From assembly GCA_022821145.1 (NCBI GenBank), contig JAJEEE010000037.1:62001-126000 (forward strand): a DNA stretch of 64,000 nucleotides. The letters are read 5' to 3'. Origin of the DNA: Acidobacteriota bacterium (lineage in GTDB: Bacteria > Acidobacteriota > Terriglobia > 20CM-2-55-15). The position numbers and the translations under genes were made by a program. Under the pieces are notes generated by a model. The model was not told the origin of the DNA. It did not search any database and saw only the letters and a program-made list of their open reading frames with translations. Shown one piece after another: positions 8,771 through 18,694 of this stretch; position 1 is the first letter of the stretch; every line of letters begins with the position of its first letter.

Positions 8771-8994
8771 TTCATGGCCTCCAACCTGCGCCTGACGTCG
8801 TCGACTATCTCCGCCCGATATCGGCCGTGTTTTTGGAGGATGTCGAGCTTTCTCAAGGATTCCGCTCGGGCCATAATGTGACACGACCGGAATTCGCGGG
8901 CGATGCGGTCCGAAGCGTCGACGAATCCAAGGCGACGCCGAGACGTACGGGGGGACAACTCCGTCGCCTGAAGCAAGACGAGATCAGCACTCAC
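8767..8994 (-). CDS. Small hypothetical protein between argF' and UPF0175 gene
   Basis: 75 aa from a GTG at 8994. The start overlaps the argF' stop (GTGA) and the stop overlaps the UPF0175 start (ATGA). The double overlap is the main evidence that it is translated. It is basic, with a helical, arginine-rich C-terminal half (GRYRAEIVDDVRRRLEAMK). I do not recognise a family. An internal ATG at 8874 would give only 35 aa. By position it is the likely partner of the UPF0175 protein, but it is too short for a PIN toxin. Confidence 0.5.
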   Translation of the reverse strand: MSADLVLLQATELSPRTSRRRLGFVDASDRIAREFRSCHIMARAESLRKLDILQKHGRYRAEIVDDVRRRLEAMK

Positions 8995-9983
8995 CCCAAC
9001 AGCCAGCACAGCATGGCCTTCTGGGCGTGGAGGCGGTTTTCGGCCTGGTCGACGACCACGGACCGGGGGCCGTCGATGACCGCGTCGGAGACGACCACGT
9101 TTCGGCGCACGGGCAGGCAGTGCATGAAGCGCGCGTCGTCGGTTCGCGCCATGAACGCCTCGTCGATGGTCCAGTCCCGATGCCGCTCCCGCGACGCCTG
9201 CTCGGCGTCGGGCGCGTCGTATCGGGACAGGGCGCCCCAGGACTTGGCGTAGACGATCTCGGCGCCCGCCGCCGCCGCGGCGCGGTCCGACGTGCGGCGG
9301 ACGCTGCCGCCGGCCATGGAAGCCAGCGCCTCCGCGCGCGCCATGACCGTTCCGGGCAGGTCGTAACCCTCCGGGTGCGCGACGGTCACGTCCATGCCCA
9401 TTTGGGCCGCGGCCAGGAGCAGCGAGTTGGGCACGGCCGTCGGGAGGGGTTTCGGATGCGGCGCCCACGTGAGCGTGATGCGGCGGTTGCGGTGCGAGCC
9501 CAGAATCTCGCGGACCGTCAGCATGTCGGCCAGCGCCTGGCAGGGGTGGTAGAGCGCCGACTCCATGTTGAAGATGGGGACCGTCGCGTGCTCGGCAAAG
9601 CTCAGGAACCGATGGTCCTCGAGGTCCTCTTCACGCGTGCGGCCCCCGGCCATGACCCGCAGGCCCACGGCCGAGAAGTACCGCGACAGGACCGGCACGG
9701 CCTCCCGGACGTGCTCGGCCGCCTCGCCGTCCATGCGCACGCCGGAACGCGTTTCGAGCGCGTAGAACATGGCGCCCTCCAGCGTGGACACGCCGCCCCC
9801 CAGCTCGCGGATGCCCACCTCGAACGAGGTTCGCGTCCGAAGCGAGGGCGCCAGGAAGAGGAGGCCGACATGGCGGCCTCGGAGGTCGTCCGTCAACGGG
9901 TCCTTCTTGATGCGCGCGGCGTCGTCGAGCAGTTGCTCGACTTCCGGCGCCGCCAGGTCCGCCAGGTTGTAGAAGCGCTTCAT
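8991..9983 (-). CDS. argF': N-acetylornithine carbamoyltransferase (AOTCase)
   Basis: 330 aa. It transfers carbamoyl from carbamoyl phosphate to N-acetylornithine. The carbamoyl-phosphate loop is FLAPSLRTRTSFEVG (S47-R51), HPCQ is at 146-149, followed by WAPHPKPLPTAVPNS, YAKSWGA, HCLPVRRNV and ENRLHAQKAM. These follow the Xanthomonas AOTCase pattern rather than ordinary ornithine carbamoyltransferase (which has STRTR). By eye E77 falls at the loop position that is Glu in AOTCase and Pro in the succinylornithine enzyme. The ATG overlaps the argD stop. Confidence 0.88.
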   Translation of the reverse strand: MKRFYNLADLAAPEVEQLLDDAARIKKDPLTDDLRGRHVGLLFLAPSLRTRTSFEVGIRELGGGVSTLEGAMFYALETRSGVRMDGEAAEHVREAVPVLSRYFSAVGLRVMAGGRTREEDLEDHRFLSFAEHATVPIFNMESALYHPCQALADMLTVREILGSHRNRRITLTWAPHPKPLPTAVPNSLLLAAAQMGMDVTVAHPEGYDLPGTVMARAEALASMAGGSVRRTSDRAAAAAGAEIVYAKSWGALSRYDAPDAEQASRERHRDWTIDEAFMARTDDARFMHCLPVRRNVVVSDAVIDGPRSVVVDQAENRLHAQKAMLCWLLG

Positions 9984-11173
9984 GCGTCCGCGGGATCGGC
10001 CACCAGCTTCTCGAAGACGTCCAGGAACTGTTCCCACTCGTCGGAGGTCACCGTCAGCGGGGGCAACAGCCGGATCGTGTGCGCATGGGAGCACTCGCCG
10101 ACCAGGATCCGTTCGTCGAACAGGCGTTTCTGGAGGTTCGGCGCGGGAGCCTCGCATTCGACGCCCAAGAGATATCCCAGCCCGCGCACCTCGCGCACGC
10201 CTTCGAGCGCGGACAAACGGGAGACCAGGTCGGCCGACCGCGCGCGGACCTGGTCCAGCAGCCCGTACTCCTCGATGATGCCGTACGTCGCGCGGATCGC
10301 CGCGGCGGCGATCGGGTTGCCGCCGAACGTCGTCGCCTGGTCGCCGGGCTCCACGGTTTCGGCGACGGCCTGGTTGGCGATGACAACGCCGGCGGGAACG
10401 CCGCCGCCCACGCCCTTGGCCGTGGTCACGATGTCGGGCTCCACGCCCCAGTGGTGTCCGGCGTACCAGTGGCCGGTCCGGCCCGTGCCGGTCTGGACCT
10501 CGTCGAAGATCAGGACGATGCCGTGACGGCTGCAGAACTCGCGCAACTGCCGGTAATAGTCCGGCTCGGCCGCGAAGACTCCCGCGACGCTTTGAATCGG
10601 CTCCAGGATGACGGCCGCGATCCGTTCGGGATCGGTAATCTCGAAGAGGCCGGCGTCGCCCAGATCGAAAAACCGCGTCCAGACGTCGAGGTTCTCGGGA
10701 AAGCGCTCGCGCATCTTCGGGAAACCCGTGACGCTCAACGCGCCCAGCGTCCGGCCGTGAAAACCCCCGTTCATCGCGACGACCAGGCTCCGCCCCGTGC
10801 CCTTCCGGGCGATCTTCAGGGCGGTCTCGTTCGCCTCCGCGCCCGAGCCGCAGAAGTAGACGGCGTCCATGGAGGGGTAGCTGTGCGTGACGAGCGTCTC
10901 GGCGGCTTCGGCGCGCACGGGGCAATAGACCGCGTTCGAATAGAACGTCAGCCGCTCGATCTGGTCCTTCATCGCCTCCACCCAGCGGGGATGCGAGTGG
11001 CCGATGCTGCAGACGGCGTGACCGCCGTACAGGTCCAGATAGGCGTTGTCGCGCTCGTCGTAGACGTAACTGCCGGCGCCGCGCGCCAGCGTCAGCGGCA
11101 GGCGCAGGTTCCGATAGACCGGCAGCGTGTAGACGTCTTCGAGCTGCTGCGAGATTTCAGGATGCGTTGTCAT
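9980..11173 (-). CDS. argD: Acetylornithine aminotransferase
   Basis: 397 aa class III PLP aminotransferase. It makes N-acetylornithine, the substrate of the next enzyme. GSGAEANE (phosphate site), FDEVQTGTGRTG (D224 to the pyridine nitrogen), TTAKGVGGG (PLP lysine K253) and TTFGGNP are all present. I chose the ATG at 11173, which has AAAGG upstream, over a TTG four codons earlier. The stop overlaps the argF' start by ATGA. Thirty bases separate it from argC. Confidence 0.95.
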   Translation of the reverse strand: MTTHPEISQQLEDVYTLPVYRNLRLPLTLARGAGSYVYDERDNAYLDLYGGHAVCSIGHSHPRWVEAMKDQIERLTFYSNAVYCPVRAEAAETLVTHSYPSMDAVYFCGSGAEANETALKIARKGTGRSLVVAMNGGFHGRTLGALSVTGFPKMRERFPENLDVWTRFFDLGDAGLFEITDPERIAAVILEPIQSVAGVFAAEPDYYRQLREFCSRHGIVLIFDEVQTGTGRTGHWYAGHHWGVEPDIVTTAKGVGGGVPAGVVIANQAVAETVEPGDQATTFGGNPIAAAAIRATYGIIEEYGLLDQVRARSADLVSRLSALEGVREVRGLGYLLGVECEAPAPNLQKRLFDERILVGECSHAHTIRLLPPLTVTSDEWEQFLDVFEKLVADPADA

Positions 11174-11203
11174 GGGCGGGTCCAACCTTTCGTCGGTCCT
11201 TCA

Positions 11204-12250
11204 CTAGACGTAACCGCCCGGCCATTCCAAACCCGCGGTCTCGTTCAGTCCCAGCGCGCGGTTCACGTTCTGGATCGCCTGTCCGGCCGCGCCTTTCCCA
11301 AGGTTGTCGATCGCCGAGAACACGACGGCGCCGCGGTCGGCCTCGCCCGCGACGCCAACGATCGCGCGCGGCGTCGACTGCACCACTCGCATGTCGGGGG
11401 ATCCCGCCACCACGTCGATAAGCGGTTCGCGTCCGTACGCCTGCTCCATCAGTTCGAGCACGTCCTCGGCCGGCTTCCCGGGCAGGAACAGCGTCGTGAA
11501 GATCCCGCGGACGATCGGCGCGGACTGGGGCACGAACTGGAGGCGGATTTCCGAATCGGAGCGCCCGTTGAGGAACCACTCCACCTCCAGCAGGTGTTGA
11601 TGCCGGAGCATCTTGTAGGCGCGCAGGTTCTGGGCCCGCTCCGGATGATGCGTCGTCCGTTTCGGCTCGCGTCCCGAGCCCGAAGAGCCGGTCAGCGCAG
11701 TCACGCAGACCGGGTCCGAGAGCATGCCCGTGTCGACGAGCGGAAACAGCGCCAGCAGGACCCCGGTCGCGAAGCATCCCGGATTCGCGATCAGCCGCGC
11801 GCCGGGAAGCGTTTCCCTCTGGCCCTCGGTGAAGCCGTAGACGAACCGGTCGAGCAGGTCCGGCGCGCGGTGCGGCCCCCCGTAGTACTTCGCGAACCCG
11901 TCGGGATCGGGCGTCCGGAAATCGCCGGCCAGGTCGATCCATGTCGTGCGCGGATGTTGGGCGGCGAGACGCGGCACGACTTCCTGCGAGTCGCCGTGCG
12001 GCAGCGCCAGGAACACCACGTCCGCGTCACCGGCGCGCGCTTCCCCGGCCTCGGCGGTCAAGAACTCTTGCGAAAAGAACCCGCGAAGGTTGGGCAGGAC
12101 GTCTCCGATCGGGCGCCCAGCGTCGCGGTTCGCCGTCGCCCACTCCAACGTCAGGTTGGGATGCAGCGCGACATATCGCATGACCTCGGCTCCGATGTAG
12201 CCGGAAGCGCCGAGGACACCGGCACGGATGGTCGAGTCGTTCGAAGACAT
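11204..12250 (-). CDS. argC: N-acetyl-gamma-glutamyl-phosphate reductase
   Basis: 348 aa, normal length. The NADP-binding motif GASGYIG is at 14-20. The catalytic cysteine is in ANPGCF (C159). The C-terminal NLGKGAAGQAIQN motif is present. It reduces N-acetylglutamyl phosphate, the ArgB product, to the semialdehyde used by ArgD. It sits within the arg operon, 9 bases after the DUF1611 gene. Confidence 0.96.
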   Translation of the reverse strand: MSSNDSTIRAGVLGASGYIGAEVMRYVALHPNLTLEWATANRDAGRPIGDVLPNLRGFFSQEFLTAEAGEARAGDADVVFLALPHGDSQEVVPRLAAQHPRTTWIDLAGDFRTPDPDGFAKYYGGPHRAPDLLDRFVYGFTEGQRETLPGARLIANPGCFATGVLLALFPLVDTGMLSDPVCVTALTGSSGSGREPKRTTHHPERAQNLRAYKMLRHQHLLEVEWFLNGRSDSEIRLQFVPQSAPIVRGIFTTLFLPGKPAEDVLELMEQAYGREPLIDVVAGSPDMRVVQSTPRAIVGVAGEADRGAVVFSAIDNLGKGAAGQAIQNVNRALGLNETAGLEWPGGYV

Positions 12251-12259
12251 GTCCCGGAC

Positions 12260-13312
12260 TCACGAAACCTTCCGGTCCGCCATGTCGAGGAGGCCGAGGA
12301 CGACTTCCGCCAGACGGGCCGGGTGCTTCCCCGCGTTGACGGCCGGCCGATCGAGGTGTGCCTCGATGTACTCCACGCCGACGAGGTTGTCTGTGACGGG
12401 TCCGGAGTAGAGGTCCACGTCGAGCCCCGCGTCGCGGCAATAGCGGTCGCCGGCCCAGGCGCCCGCCAGATCGCTCGCGCAGAAGGCGTGCACGCGGATC
12501 GCCGCCCGAATCTCGTCGTCGGTCAGGACGTCGACGACGCCGTAGTCTCCGATCAACCCGTCGCCCAACTCCAGCAGGATCACGTCCGGATGGCTCCGTG
12601 CGAGGTCCACGATGACGGCCCGGGCCATGGCCACCAACTCGCCGTGCTCCAGCCCGGCCGTGGAGGGATAACCCGAGTCCTGAAACGAGGCCGTGCGGAC
12701 CGCTCCGTTGTCGCGCATCGCGAACAGGTCGCGCAGGCAGGCCACGCCGGTCAGCTTGCCGGCCGCGACGCGGACCCCCGCCTTGGTCAACCCCTGGGTC
12801 AGCTTGGACAGGAAATTCGTTTTCCCACTCTGCATGCACGTACCGGAAACGATGCCGAGCGGCGGCAGCGAGAGGCCGGCCAGCGTCGGCGCCTCGGGCA
12901 GCGTGTCGTCCTTCAGGTTCGGGATCCGCCCGTCGACGAGGGGCATCCCGATCACCTCGCACGCCAGCGGCGAGGTCCGGCCGGTGTCGGCGGCCGGGAC
13001 GCCGATCACGCCGCCGCGGTTCAGGATCGCGAGCCGGTCGCCGACTCGGGCGTCGGAGGGCACGTCCCCGGGCCATCCGCGGAGGGCGCGGCGGCGGCCC
13101 AGAGCACCGACGACGATGTCTCCGCCGAACATCTTGATCATCCGGCCGTCGACGAGCTCCAACTCCTGACTGGACGGTCCGACCGGGAGCACCCGCACCA
13201 CGACGGCGTTCCCGGAACGCGACTCCAACGTCGTCGTCAGCTCGATCTCGTCGGGCAACGCGAGCCGGGAGACGACGGACGCGATCTTGTCCACCTTCAC
13301 CATGAGACCCAT
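12260..13312 (-). CDS. DUF1611-type P-loop protein inside the arginine operon
   Basis: 350 aa. The C-terminal half is a P-loop NTPase of the DUF1611 kind: GTCMQSGKTNF at about 157-167 with K164, then LLELGDGLIGDYGV and a conserved acidic C-terminus. The N-terminal half (KMFGGDIVVGALGRRRALRG) is a beta-rich domain. The ATG at 13312 follows the argG stop by one base with GGAG before it. Some relatives lie beside dipeptide epimerases; here it is embedded between argG and argC. The reaction is unknown; a role in arginine or acetyl-amino-acid metabolism is inference from position. Confidence 0.75.
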   Translation of the reverse strand: MGLMVKVDKIASVVSRLALPDEIELTTTLESRSGNAVVVRVLPVGPSSQELELVDGRMIKMFGGDIVVGALGRRRALRGWPGDVPSDARVGDRLAILNRGGVIGVPAADTGRTSPLACEVIGMPLVDGRIPNLKDDTLPEAPTLAGLSLPPLGIVSGTCMQSGKTNFLSKLTQGLTKAGVRVAAGKLTGVACLRDLFAMRDNGAVRTASFQDSGYPSTAGLEHGELVAMARAVIVDLARSHPDVILLELGDGLIGDYGVVDVLTDDEIRAAIRVHAFCASDLAGAWAGDRYCRDAGLDVDLYSGPVTDNLVGVEYIEAHLDRPAVNAGKHPARLAEVVLGLLDMADRKVS

Positions 13313-13313
13313 C

Positions 13314-14513
13314 TCACTCCGCCTCCCCGGCGTTCTTGTGGAGCCGGCCGGGCACGGCGGCAATCTTGGCGAAACCCCGCGTATCCGCGCCGTCCCAAAG
13401 CGCCGGCAACTCGCCGTATACGCCGCTGGCCCGATCCATCATGCCGTGGGGGCTGCGAACGCCCGTGACGGCGAAACGGCCGTCGTCCATCCTGACGCGC
13501 GCTTCGCCGAAGACGCGTTCCTGCGAGCTGTCGATCAACGCCTCGATGTCCCGGAGCGCCGGCTCGAACGCCAGGCCCTCGTGCAGCAGCTTGCCGTAGA
13601 ACTCGCCGGCCTGGTCCTTCCAGTACCGTTGCCAGGACGTCGTCGTGATCTTTTCCAGCTCGCGGTGGGCGCCGATCAAGACCGTGGCGGCCCCGGCCTC
13701 GAACGCGATGCGCCCCTTGATCCCGAGCACCGTGTCGCCGATGTGGACGCCCAGGCCGATGCGATGCGCCCGGCACTTGGCGCCCAGCGCGGCGATCAGG
13801 TCCGGTCCCGCAAGCGTCTCCCCGTCCAGCGCTACCGGCAAACCCCGCTCGAACCGCACCGTGACGTTCTCTCGCTCGACGGCGCGCGGGCCCGAGAACA
13901 CCTGGTCGTACACGGCGTCGGGAACCTCCCGCCAGGGGTCGTGCGTCTCGCCGCCGCCGATGGTCGACCCCCACAACCCGGCGTTGATCGAGTACTGCCT
14001 CACCGAGGCCGGGATCTCGACGCCGCGCGCCTTCAATGCCGCGAACTCCTCGTCGCGGCTCAAGCGCTCGTCCCGAACCGGCGTGATGATCTCCAGACCG
14101 GGGCAGAGAACCTGGAACACCACGTCGAAACGGACCTGATCGTTGCCGGCGCCGGTCGAGCCGTGCGCAACGGCCGCGGCGCCGGCACGGAGTGCATGCT
14201 CGGCGACGACCGAGGCCTGGACGACGCGCTCGGCTGCGACGGCCAGGGGGTAGACCTGCCCCCGAAGCACGTTGCCCTTGATCTGGTAGCTGACGTACCG
14301 GTCGAACACCTGTTGCCGGGCGTCGACGGTGTGGTGCTCGACAGCGCCCAACGCATTCGCGCGCGAGGCGTTCGCCGCCCGGTCTTCGGCGGAGAACCCG
14401 CCGGTATCGACGGACACCGTGATGACGTCGTAACCGCGCTCCTGGAGATAGAGGACGCAATAGGACGTGTCGAGCCCGCCCGAGTACGCCAGAACGACTT
14501 TCCTATCGGCCAC
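13314..14513 (-). CDS. argG: Argininosuccinate synthase
   Basis: 399 aa. PP-loop AYSGGLDTSYC at residues 9-19. STGAGNDQVRFD and YSINAGLWGSTIGGGE-type sequence match the family. It joins citrulline and aspartate using ATP. The GTG at 14513 is preceded by GGAGG with six-base spacing and lies inside the end of argH (11-base overlap). Longer upstream reading is antisense-like, arginine-rich sequence and was rejected. Confidence 0.96.
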   Translation of the reverse strand: MADRKVVLAYSGGLDTSYCVLYLQERGYDVITVSVDTGGFSAEDRAANASRANALGAVEHHTVDARQQVFDRYVSYQIKGNVLRGQVYPLAVAAERVVQASVVAEHALRAGAAAVAHGSTGAGNDQVRFDVVFQVLCPGLEIITPVRDERLSRDEEFAALKARGVEIPASVRQYSINAGLWGSTIGGGETHDPWREVPDAVYDQVFSGPRAVERENVTVRFERGLPVALDGETLAGPDLIAALGAKCRAHRIGLGVHIGDTVLGIKGRIAFEAGAATVLIGAHRELEKITTTSWQRYWKDQAGEFYGKLLHEGLAFEPALRDIEALIDSSQERVFGEARVRMDDGRFAVTGVRSPHGMMDRASGVYGELPALWDGADTRGFAKIAAVPGRLHKNAGEAE

Positions 14514-15906
14514 GGCGCGCCTCCGCGGGCTCGCGGCCGATGCGCGCCGCCATCGCGCGGAGCCGCTCGATCTCGGACGCCACGCGGCCGGGCGCCGTGC
14601 CCCCGACGACGTCCTTGCTCTCCAGGGCCGCCTCCACCGAGATGGCCTCGAACAGGTCATCGTCGAAGGCCGCGTCGATGCGGCGGTAGTCCTGGATCGT
14701 CAACTCGGCCAACGTCGTCTTTCGCTCGATCGCGAGTCGGACCGCTTCACCGGCCAGGGCGTGGGCCCGGCGGAACGGCACGCCCTTGCGGGTCAGATAG
14801 TCCGCGACGCCGATGGCCTCGAGGAACCCGCCTTCGAGCGCCGCCGCGGCCCGGCGGCGGTCGACGCGCAAGGTCGAGATCAGTCGCTCGAACACCGGAA
14901 TCATGCCGGTGACCGTATCGACGGCGTCGAAGACACCCTCCTTGTCTTCCTGAAGGTCCTTGTTGTAGGACAGGGGCAATCCCTTCAGTGTGGTCACCAG
15001 CCCGACCAGGTGCCCCAGAACGCGCCCGGTCTTCCCGCGCCCCAGCTCGCAGGCGTCCGGGTTCTTCTTCTGGGGCAGCATCGAGCTGCCCGAGGCCACG
15101 GATTCGTCCAGCTCGACGAACCCCAGCTCGCTCGACGACCAGAAGATGACGTCCTCGCCGAGACGCGAAACGTGAACCATGAACAACGTCGCCGCGTGAA
15201 GAAAATCGCAGGCGAAGTCACGGTCGCTGACCGCGTCCAGCGAGTTGTGCGTGAGGTCGGCGAATGCCAGCCGGTCCCGGAGGAACTCCCGGTCCAGGCC
15301 GAACTGGTTTCCCGCGCAGGCCCCCGCGCCCAGCGGCGACACGTCGGCCTGATCGGCCGCCCAGAGAAACCGGTCGCGGTCGCGCAGGAACATCTCCGCG
15401 TAGGCCAGCAGGTGGTGCGCGAACAGCACGGGCTGGGCGCGTTGCAGGTGCGTATAGGCGGGAACGACCACCTCGAAATGAGCTTCCGCGGCGACCCTCA
15501 AGGCGTCGATCAGGCCGACCAGGTCCGCGGCGATCGCGCGCGCCCGGGTACGCAGGTACAGGCGCAAGTCGGTGGCGACCTGCTCGTTGCGGCTGCGTCC
15601 GGTATGAAGCTTCTCCGCGGGCGGCCCCGCGGCGTCGGCCAGCAGCGCCTCCACGTTCATGTGGATGTCCTCGAGATCCTCGGACAGCTCGAGCTTTCCC
15701 GCGGCCACCCCGGCCCGGACGGCCTCCAGACCGTCGGCCATCGCACGCGCCTCGTCGGCCGTCACCAGGCCACGGCGCTCGAGCGCTTCGACCCACACGC
15801 GGCTGCCGTCGATGTCCTCGTGAAGCAGCCGCCGGTCGAATCCGATGCTGGCATTGAGGGAACGGAAACCGGCGTCCATCGGCGACGTGAACCGGGCGGT
15901 CCGCAT
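14503..15906 (-). CDS. argH: Argininosuccinate lyase
   Basis: 467 aa of the fumarase/aspartase superfamily. HTGRSRNEQVATD at about 100-112, TYTHLQ-like AYTHLQRAQP near 150 and the mobile signature loop GSSMLPQKKNPD at about 273-284, with the catalytic serine. It splits argininosuccinate into arginine and fumarate. ATG at 15906 overlaps the argB stop as TGATG; a GTG one codon earlier is an alternative. AAGGAC precedes the start. Confidence 0.95.
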   Translation of the reverse strand: MRTARFTSPMDAGFRSLNASIGFDRRLLHEDIDGSRVWVEALERRGLVTADEARAMADGLEAVRAGVAAGKLELSEDLEDIHMNVEALLADAAGPPAEKLHTGRSRNEQVATDLRLYLRTRARAIAADLVGLIDALRVAAEAHFEVVVPAYTHLQRAQPVLFAHHLLAYAEMFLRDRDRFLWAADQADVSPLGAGACAGNQFGLDREFLRDRLAFADLTHNSLDAVSDRDFACDFLHAATLFMVHVSRLGEDVIFWSSSELGFVELDESVASGSSMLPQKKNPDACELGRGKTGRVLGHLVGLVTTLKGLPLSYNKDLQEDKEGVFDAVDTVTGMIPVFERLISTLRVDRRRAAAALEGGFLEAIGVADYLTRKGVPFRRAHALAGEAVRLAIERKTTLAELTIQDYRRIDAAFDDDLFEAISVEAALESKDVVGGTAPGRVASEIERLRAMAARIGREPAEARRGR

Positions 15907-16826
15907 CACGCCCGTCCTTCGGTCACACAGACGGCTTCGGGGCGGGAGCCGCCATCGAGAGCCGTGATCGTCGTGCCGTGGCTGCCCGGGGCGGCCGCTT
16001 CGTCCAGGATCGCGTGCGGCGCCCGACCGTCCATCAGGTGGACGGCCGCCACCCCGCCTTCCAGCGTCCGGAGAGCGCCGTCGAGCTTGGGGATCATGCC
16101 ATCGCCCACCACGCCGCCGCGGATGAGTTCGCGGGCGCCGTCGACGGTCAACTCCGGGATGCGGGTGGCGGGATCGCCGACGTCGCGCAACACCCCGGGC
16201 ACGTCCGACATCATGAACAGGCGGTCCGCGCCCAGGGCGATGGCCAGGTCGGCGGCGACGGTATCGGCATTGATGTTGAGGACCTCGCCGGCGTCATCGG
16301 CCGCCAGCGAAGCCACCACGGGGATGAAGCCGTTGTCCGCAAGCAAGCGGAGCATCGTGGCGTCGACGCCGTAGATGTCCCCCACGTGCTGGAAGTCGAC
16401 GACCTCGACCCGGCCGGTCTCGCGGTTCGTCATCTCGACCGGCGACCGCCGCACGGCGCTGATCACGCCGCCGTCGACGCCCGTCAGCCCGACAGCGTGC
16501 GCTCCATGGCGCCGCAGGGCCGCCACGACGTCGGTCGAGATCTCGCCGGCGAAGACCATCTTGGCCAGGCGCAGGGTTTCGGCGCACGTGACGCGGCGTC
16601 CGTTGATCTTCCGGGTCCGTATGCCCATCCGGTCCGACAACCGGGACAGTTGAGGCCCGCCTCCGTGGACGACGGTGAGGCGCGCGCCACGGGCGTGGAG
16701 CACGGCCAAGTCGCCCGCCAGCGCGTCGAGCACCCGGGAATCCGCCAGCGGCCGCCCGCCGAGCTTCACCACGAAACGCGGTGCGGCGCGAGCTGCGGTC
16801 TTCGGCTTGGCTGTTGACTCGATCAT
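15906..16826 (-). CDS. argB: Acetylglutamate kinase
   Basis: 306 aa. Motifs VVKLGG near residue 19, VHGGGPQ near 53, and NINADTVAADLAIAL place it in the amino acid kinase family. It phosphorylates N-acetylglutamate. GAAGGACG is directly before the ATG. It is the first gene of the minus-strand arginine operon and is divergent from argR across a 123-base region with two ARG-box-like sites, so repression by ArgR is expected. Confidence 0.94.
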   Translation of the reverse strand: MIESTAKPKTAARAAPRFVVKLGGRPLADSRVLDALAGDLAVLHARGARLTVVHGGGPQLSRLSDRMGIRTRKINGRRVTCAETLRLAKMVFAGEISTDVVAALRRHGAHAVGLTGVDGGVISAVRRSPVEMTNRETGRVEVVDFQHVGDIYGVDATMLRLLADNGFIPVVASLAADDAGEVLNINADTVAADLAIALGADRLFMMSDVPGVLRDVGDPATRIPELTVDGARELIRGGVVGDGMIPKLDGALRTLEGGVAAVHLMDGRAPHAILDEAAAPGSHGTTITALDGGSRPEAVCVTEGRA

Positions 16827-16870
16827 CGTCCTTCGAACCGTCGGCGGCCAGTTCGTCTCCCGGTCACGAT

Positions 16871-16908
16871 AGTGAATAATTTTCCTATCGTAGTGAATAA
16901 GTATGCAG
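16871..16908. promoter_or_regulatory. Tandem ARG-box-like operators between argB and argR
   Basis: Two 18-bp sites fitted to the ArgR pattern wnTGAATwwwwATTCAnw. Box 1 (16871-16888) has TGAATAATTTTCCT; box 2 (16891-16908) has TGAATAAGTATGCA. Each has a perfect left half (TGAAT) and a weaker right half; box 2 is closest. They are two bases apart (20-bp repeat), close to the 3-bp spacing of paired E. coli boxes. The stretch is AT-rich against a GC-rich background, as expected of an operator/promoter. Confidence 0.7.
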
Positions 16909-16949
16909 TACATTAGGGTCGAGGTCAACCCTCCCACGCTGATGTCGCG

Positions 16950-17393
16950 ATGAGCACCAAACGCTTGAGACAGCGCACGATACTGGAGATCGTCGAGTCC
17001 ATGGACATCGACAGCCAGCAGCGTTTGGCCGGGGAGCTTCGGAACCGGGGTGTGCGGGTTTCCCAGGCGACGCTCTCCCGGGACATCAAGGAGTTGGGGC
17101 TGGCCAAGGCCGGCAGCGCCTACATCCAGGCCCAGCGCGAAAGCGCCCGGACGACCGACTCGACGCTGCGCGCGGTCCTTCGCCAGTTCATCATCGACGT
17201 GGACGCGGTCGACTGCTTCCTGGTCCTGAAGACGGGTTACGGGAACGCGGGCGCGGTTGCCGAGGCTCTCGACGAGCGGGGATGGCCCGAAATCGCCGGA
17301 ACCGTCGCCGGCGACAACACGATCTTCGTCCTCTGCCGGTCCCTCGACGACGCCGGCCGCGTCCGTGCCCGAATCGATGAGTTTCTGGAATAG
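16950..17393 (+). CDS. argR: Arginine repressor ArgR
   Basis: 147 aa. N-terminal winged helix with SQATLSRDIKELGL at about 38-51. The C-terminal oligomerisation and arginine-binding domain contains GTVAGDNTIFVL at 117-128. The second Asp of the usual GDDT arginine-binding motif is Asn123 here, a substitution that could alter arginine affinity. It is divergent from argB and next to two ARG-box-like sites, so it likely controls the operon and itself. Confidence 0.95.
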   Translation: MSTKRLRQRTILEIVESMDIDSQQRLAGELRNRGVRVSQATLSRDIKELGLAKAGSAYIQAQRESARTTDSTLRAVLRQFIIDVDAVDCFLVLKTGYGNAGAVAEALDERGWPEIAGTVAGDNTIFVLCRSLDDAGRVRARIDEFLE

Positions 17394-17546
17394 GGGATAT
17401 CGCTGGCCGGCCCGCGGCAGGGTTGGCGCCATGGGTCGAGGGATCACGGGCGTGCATGTAGCGACGCCTGGATCGCGCGCTATCCGGCCCCGGTGCTCTG
17501 GCCGTGACGTCGGCCGGCTCGCGGAGGTCCCGGCGGAGGCCGACGC

Positions 17547-18545
<999 letters not shown>

Positions 18546-18694
18546 TGGGGACGGGATTATATAGGGTGTCGCGGCCCATGAGTAGCGGGTGCGGCGGACG
18601 GCGCCGCGTCAGTCCAAGAAGATGATCTCTTCACTCCGAACGTCCGGCCTGACATGCGCCGAGTCCCGCCTCGCCTGGGATATCCTGGACCGCG

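Noticed and set aside
10079-13468. 1129-codon plus-strand open frame across argD, argC and DUF1611
   Set aside because: Antisense shadow of recognised arg genes; low-complexity composition and no motif.
17394-17546. Possible terminator between argR and the MoxR gene
   Set aside because: Only short GC-rich repeats without a convincing stem and T-run.
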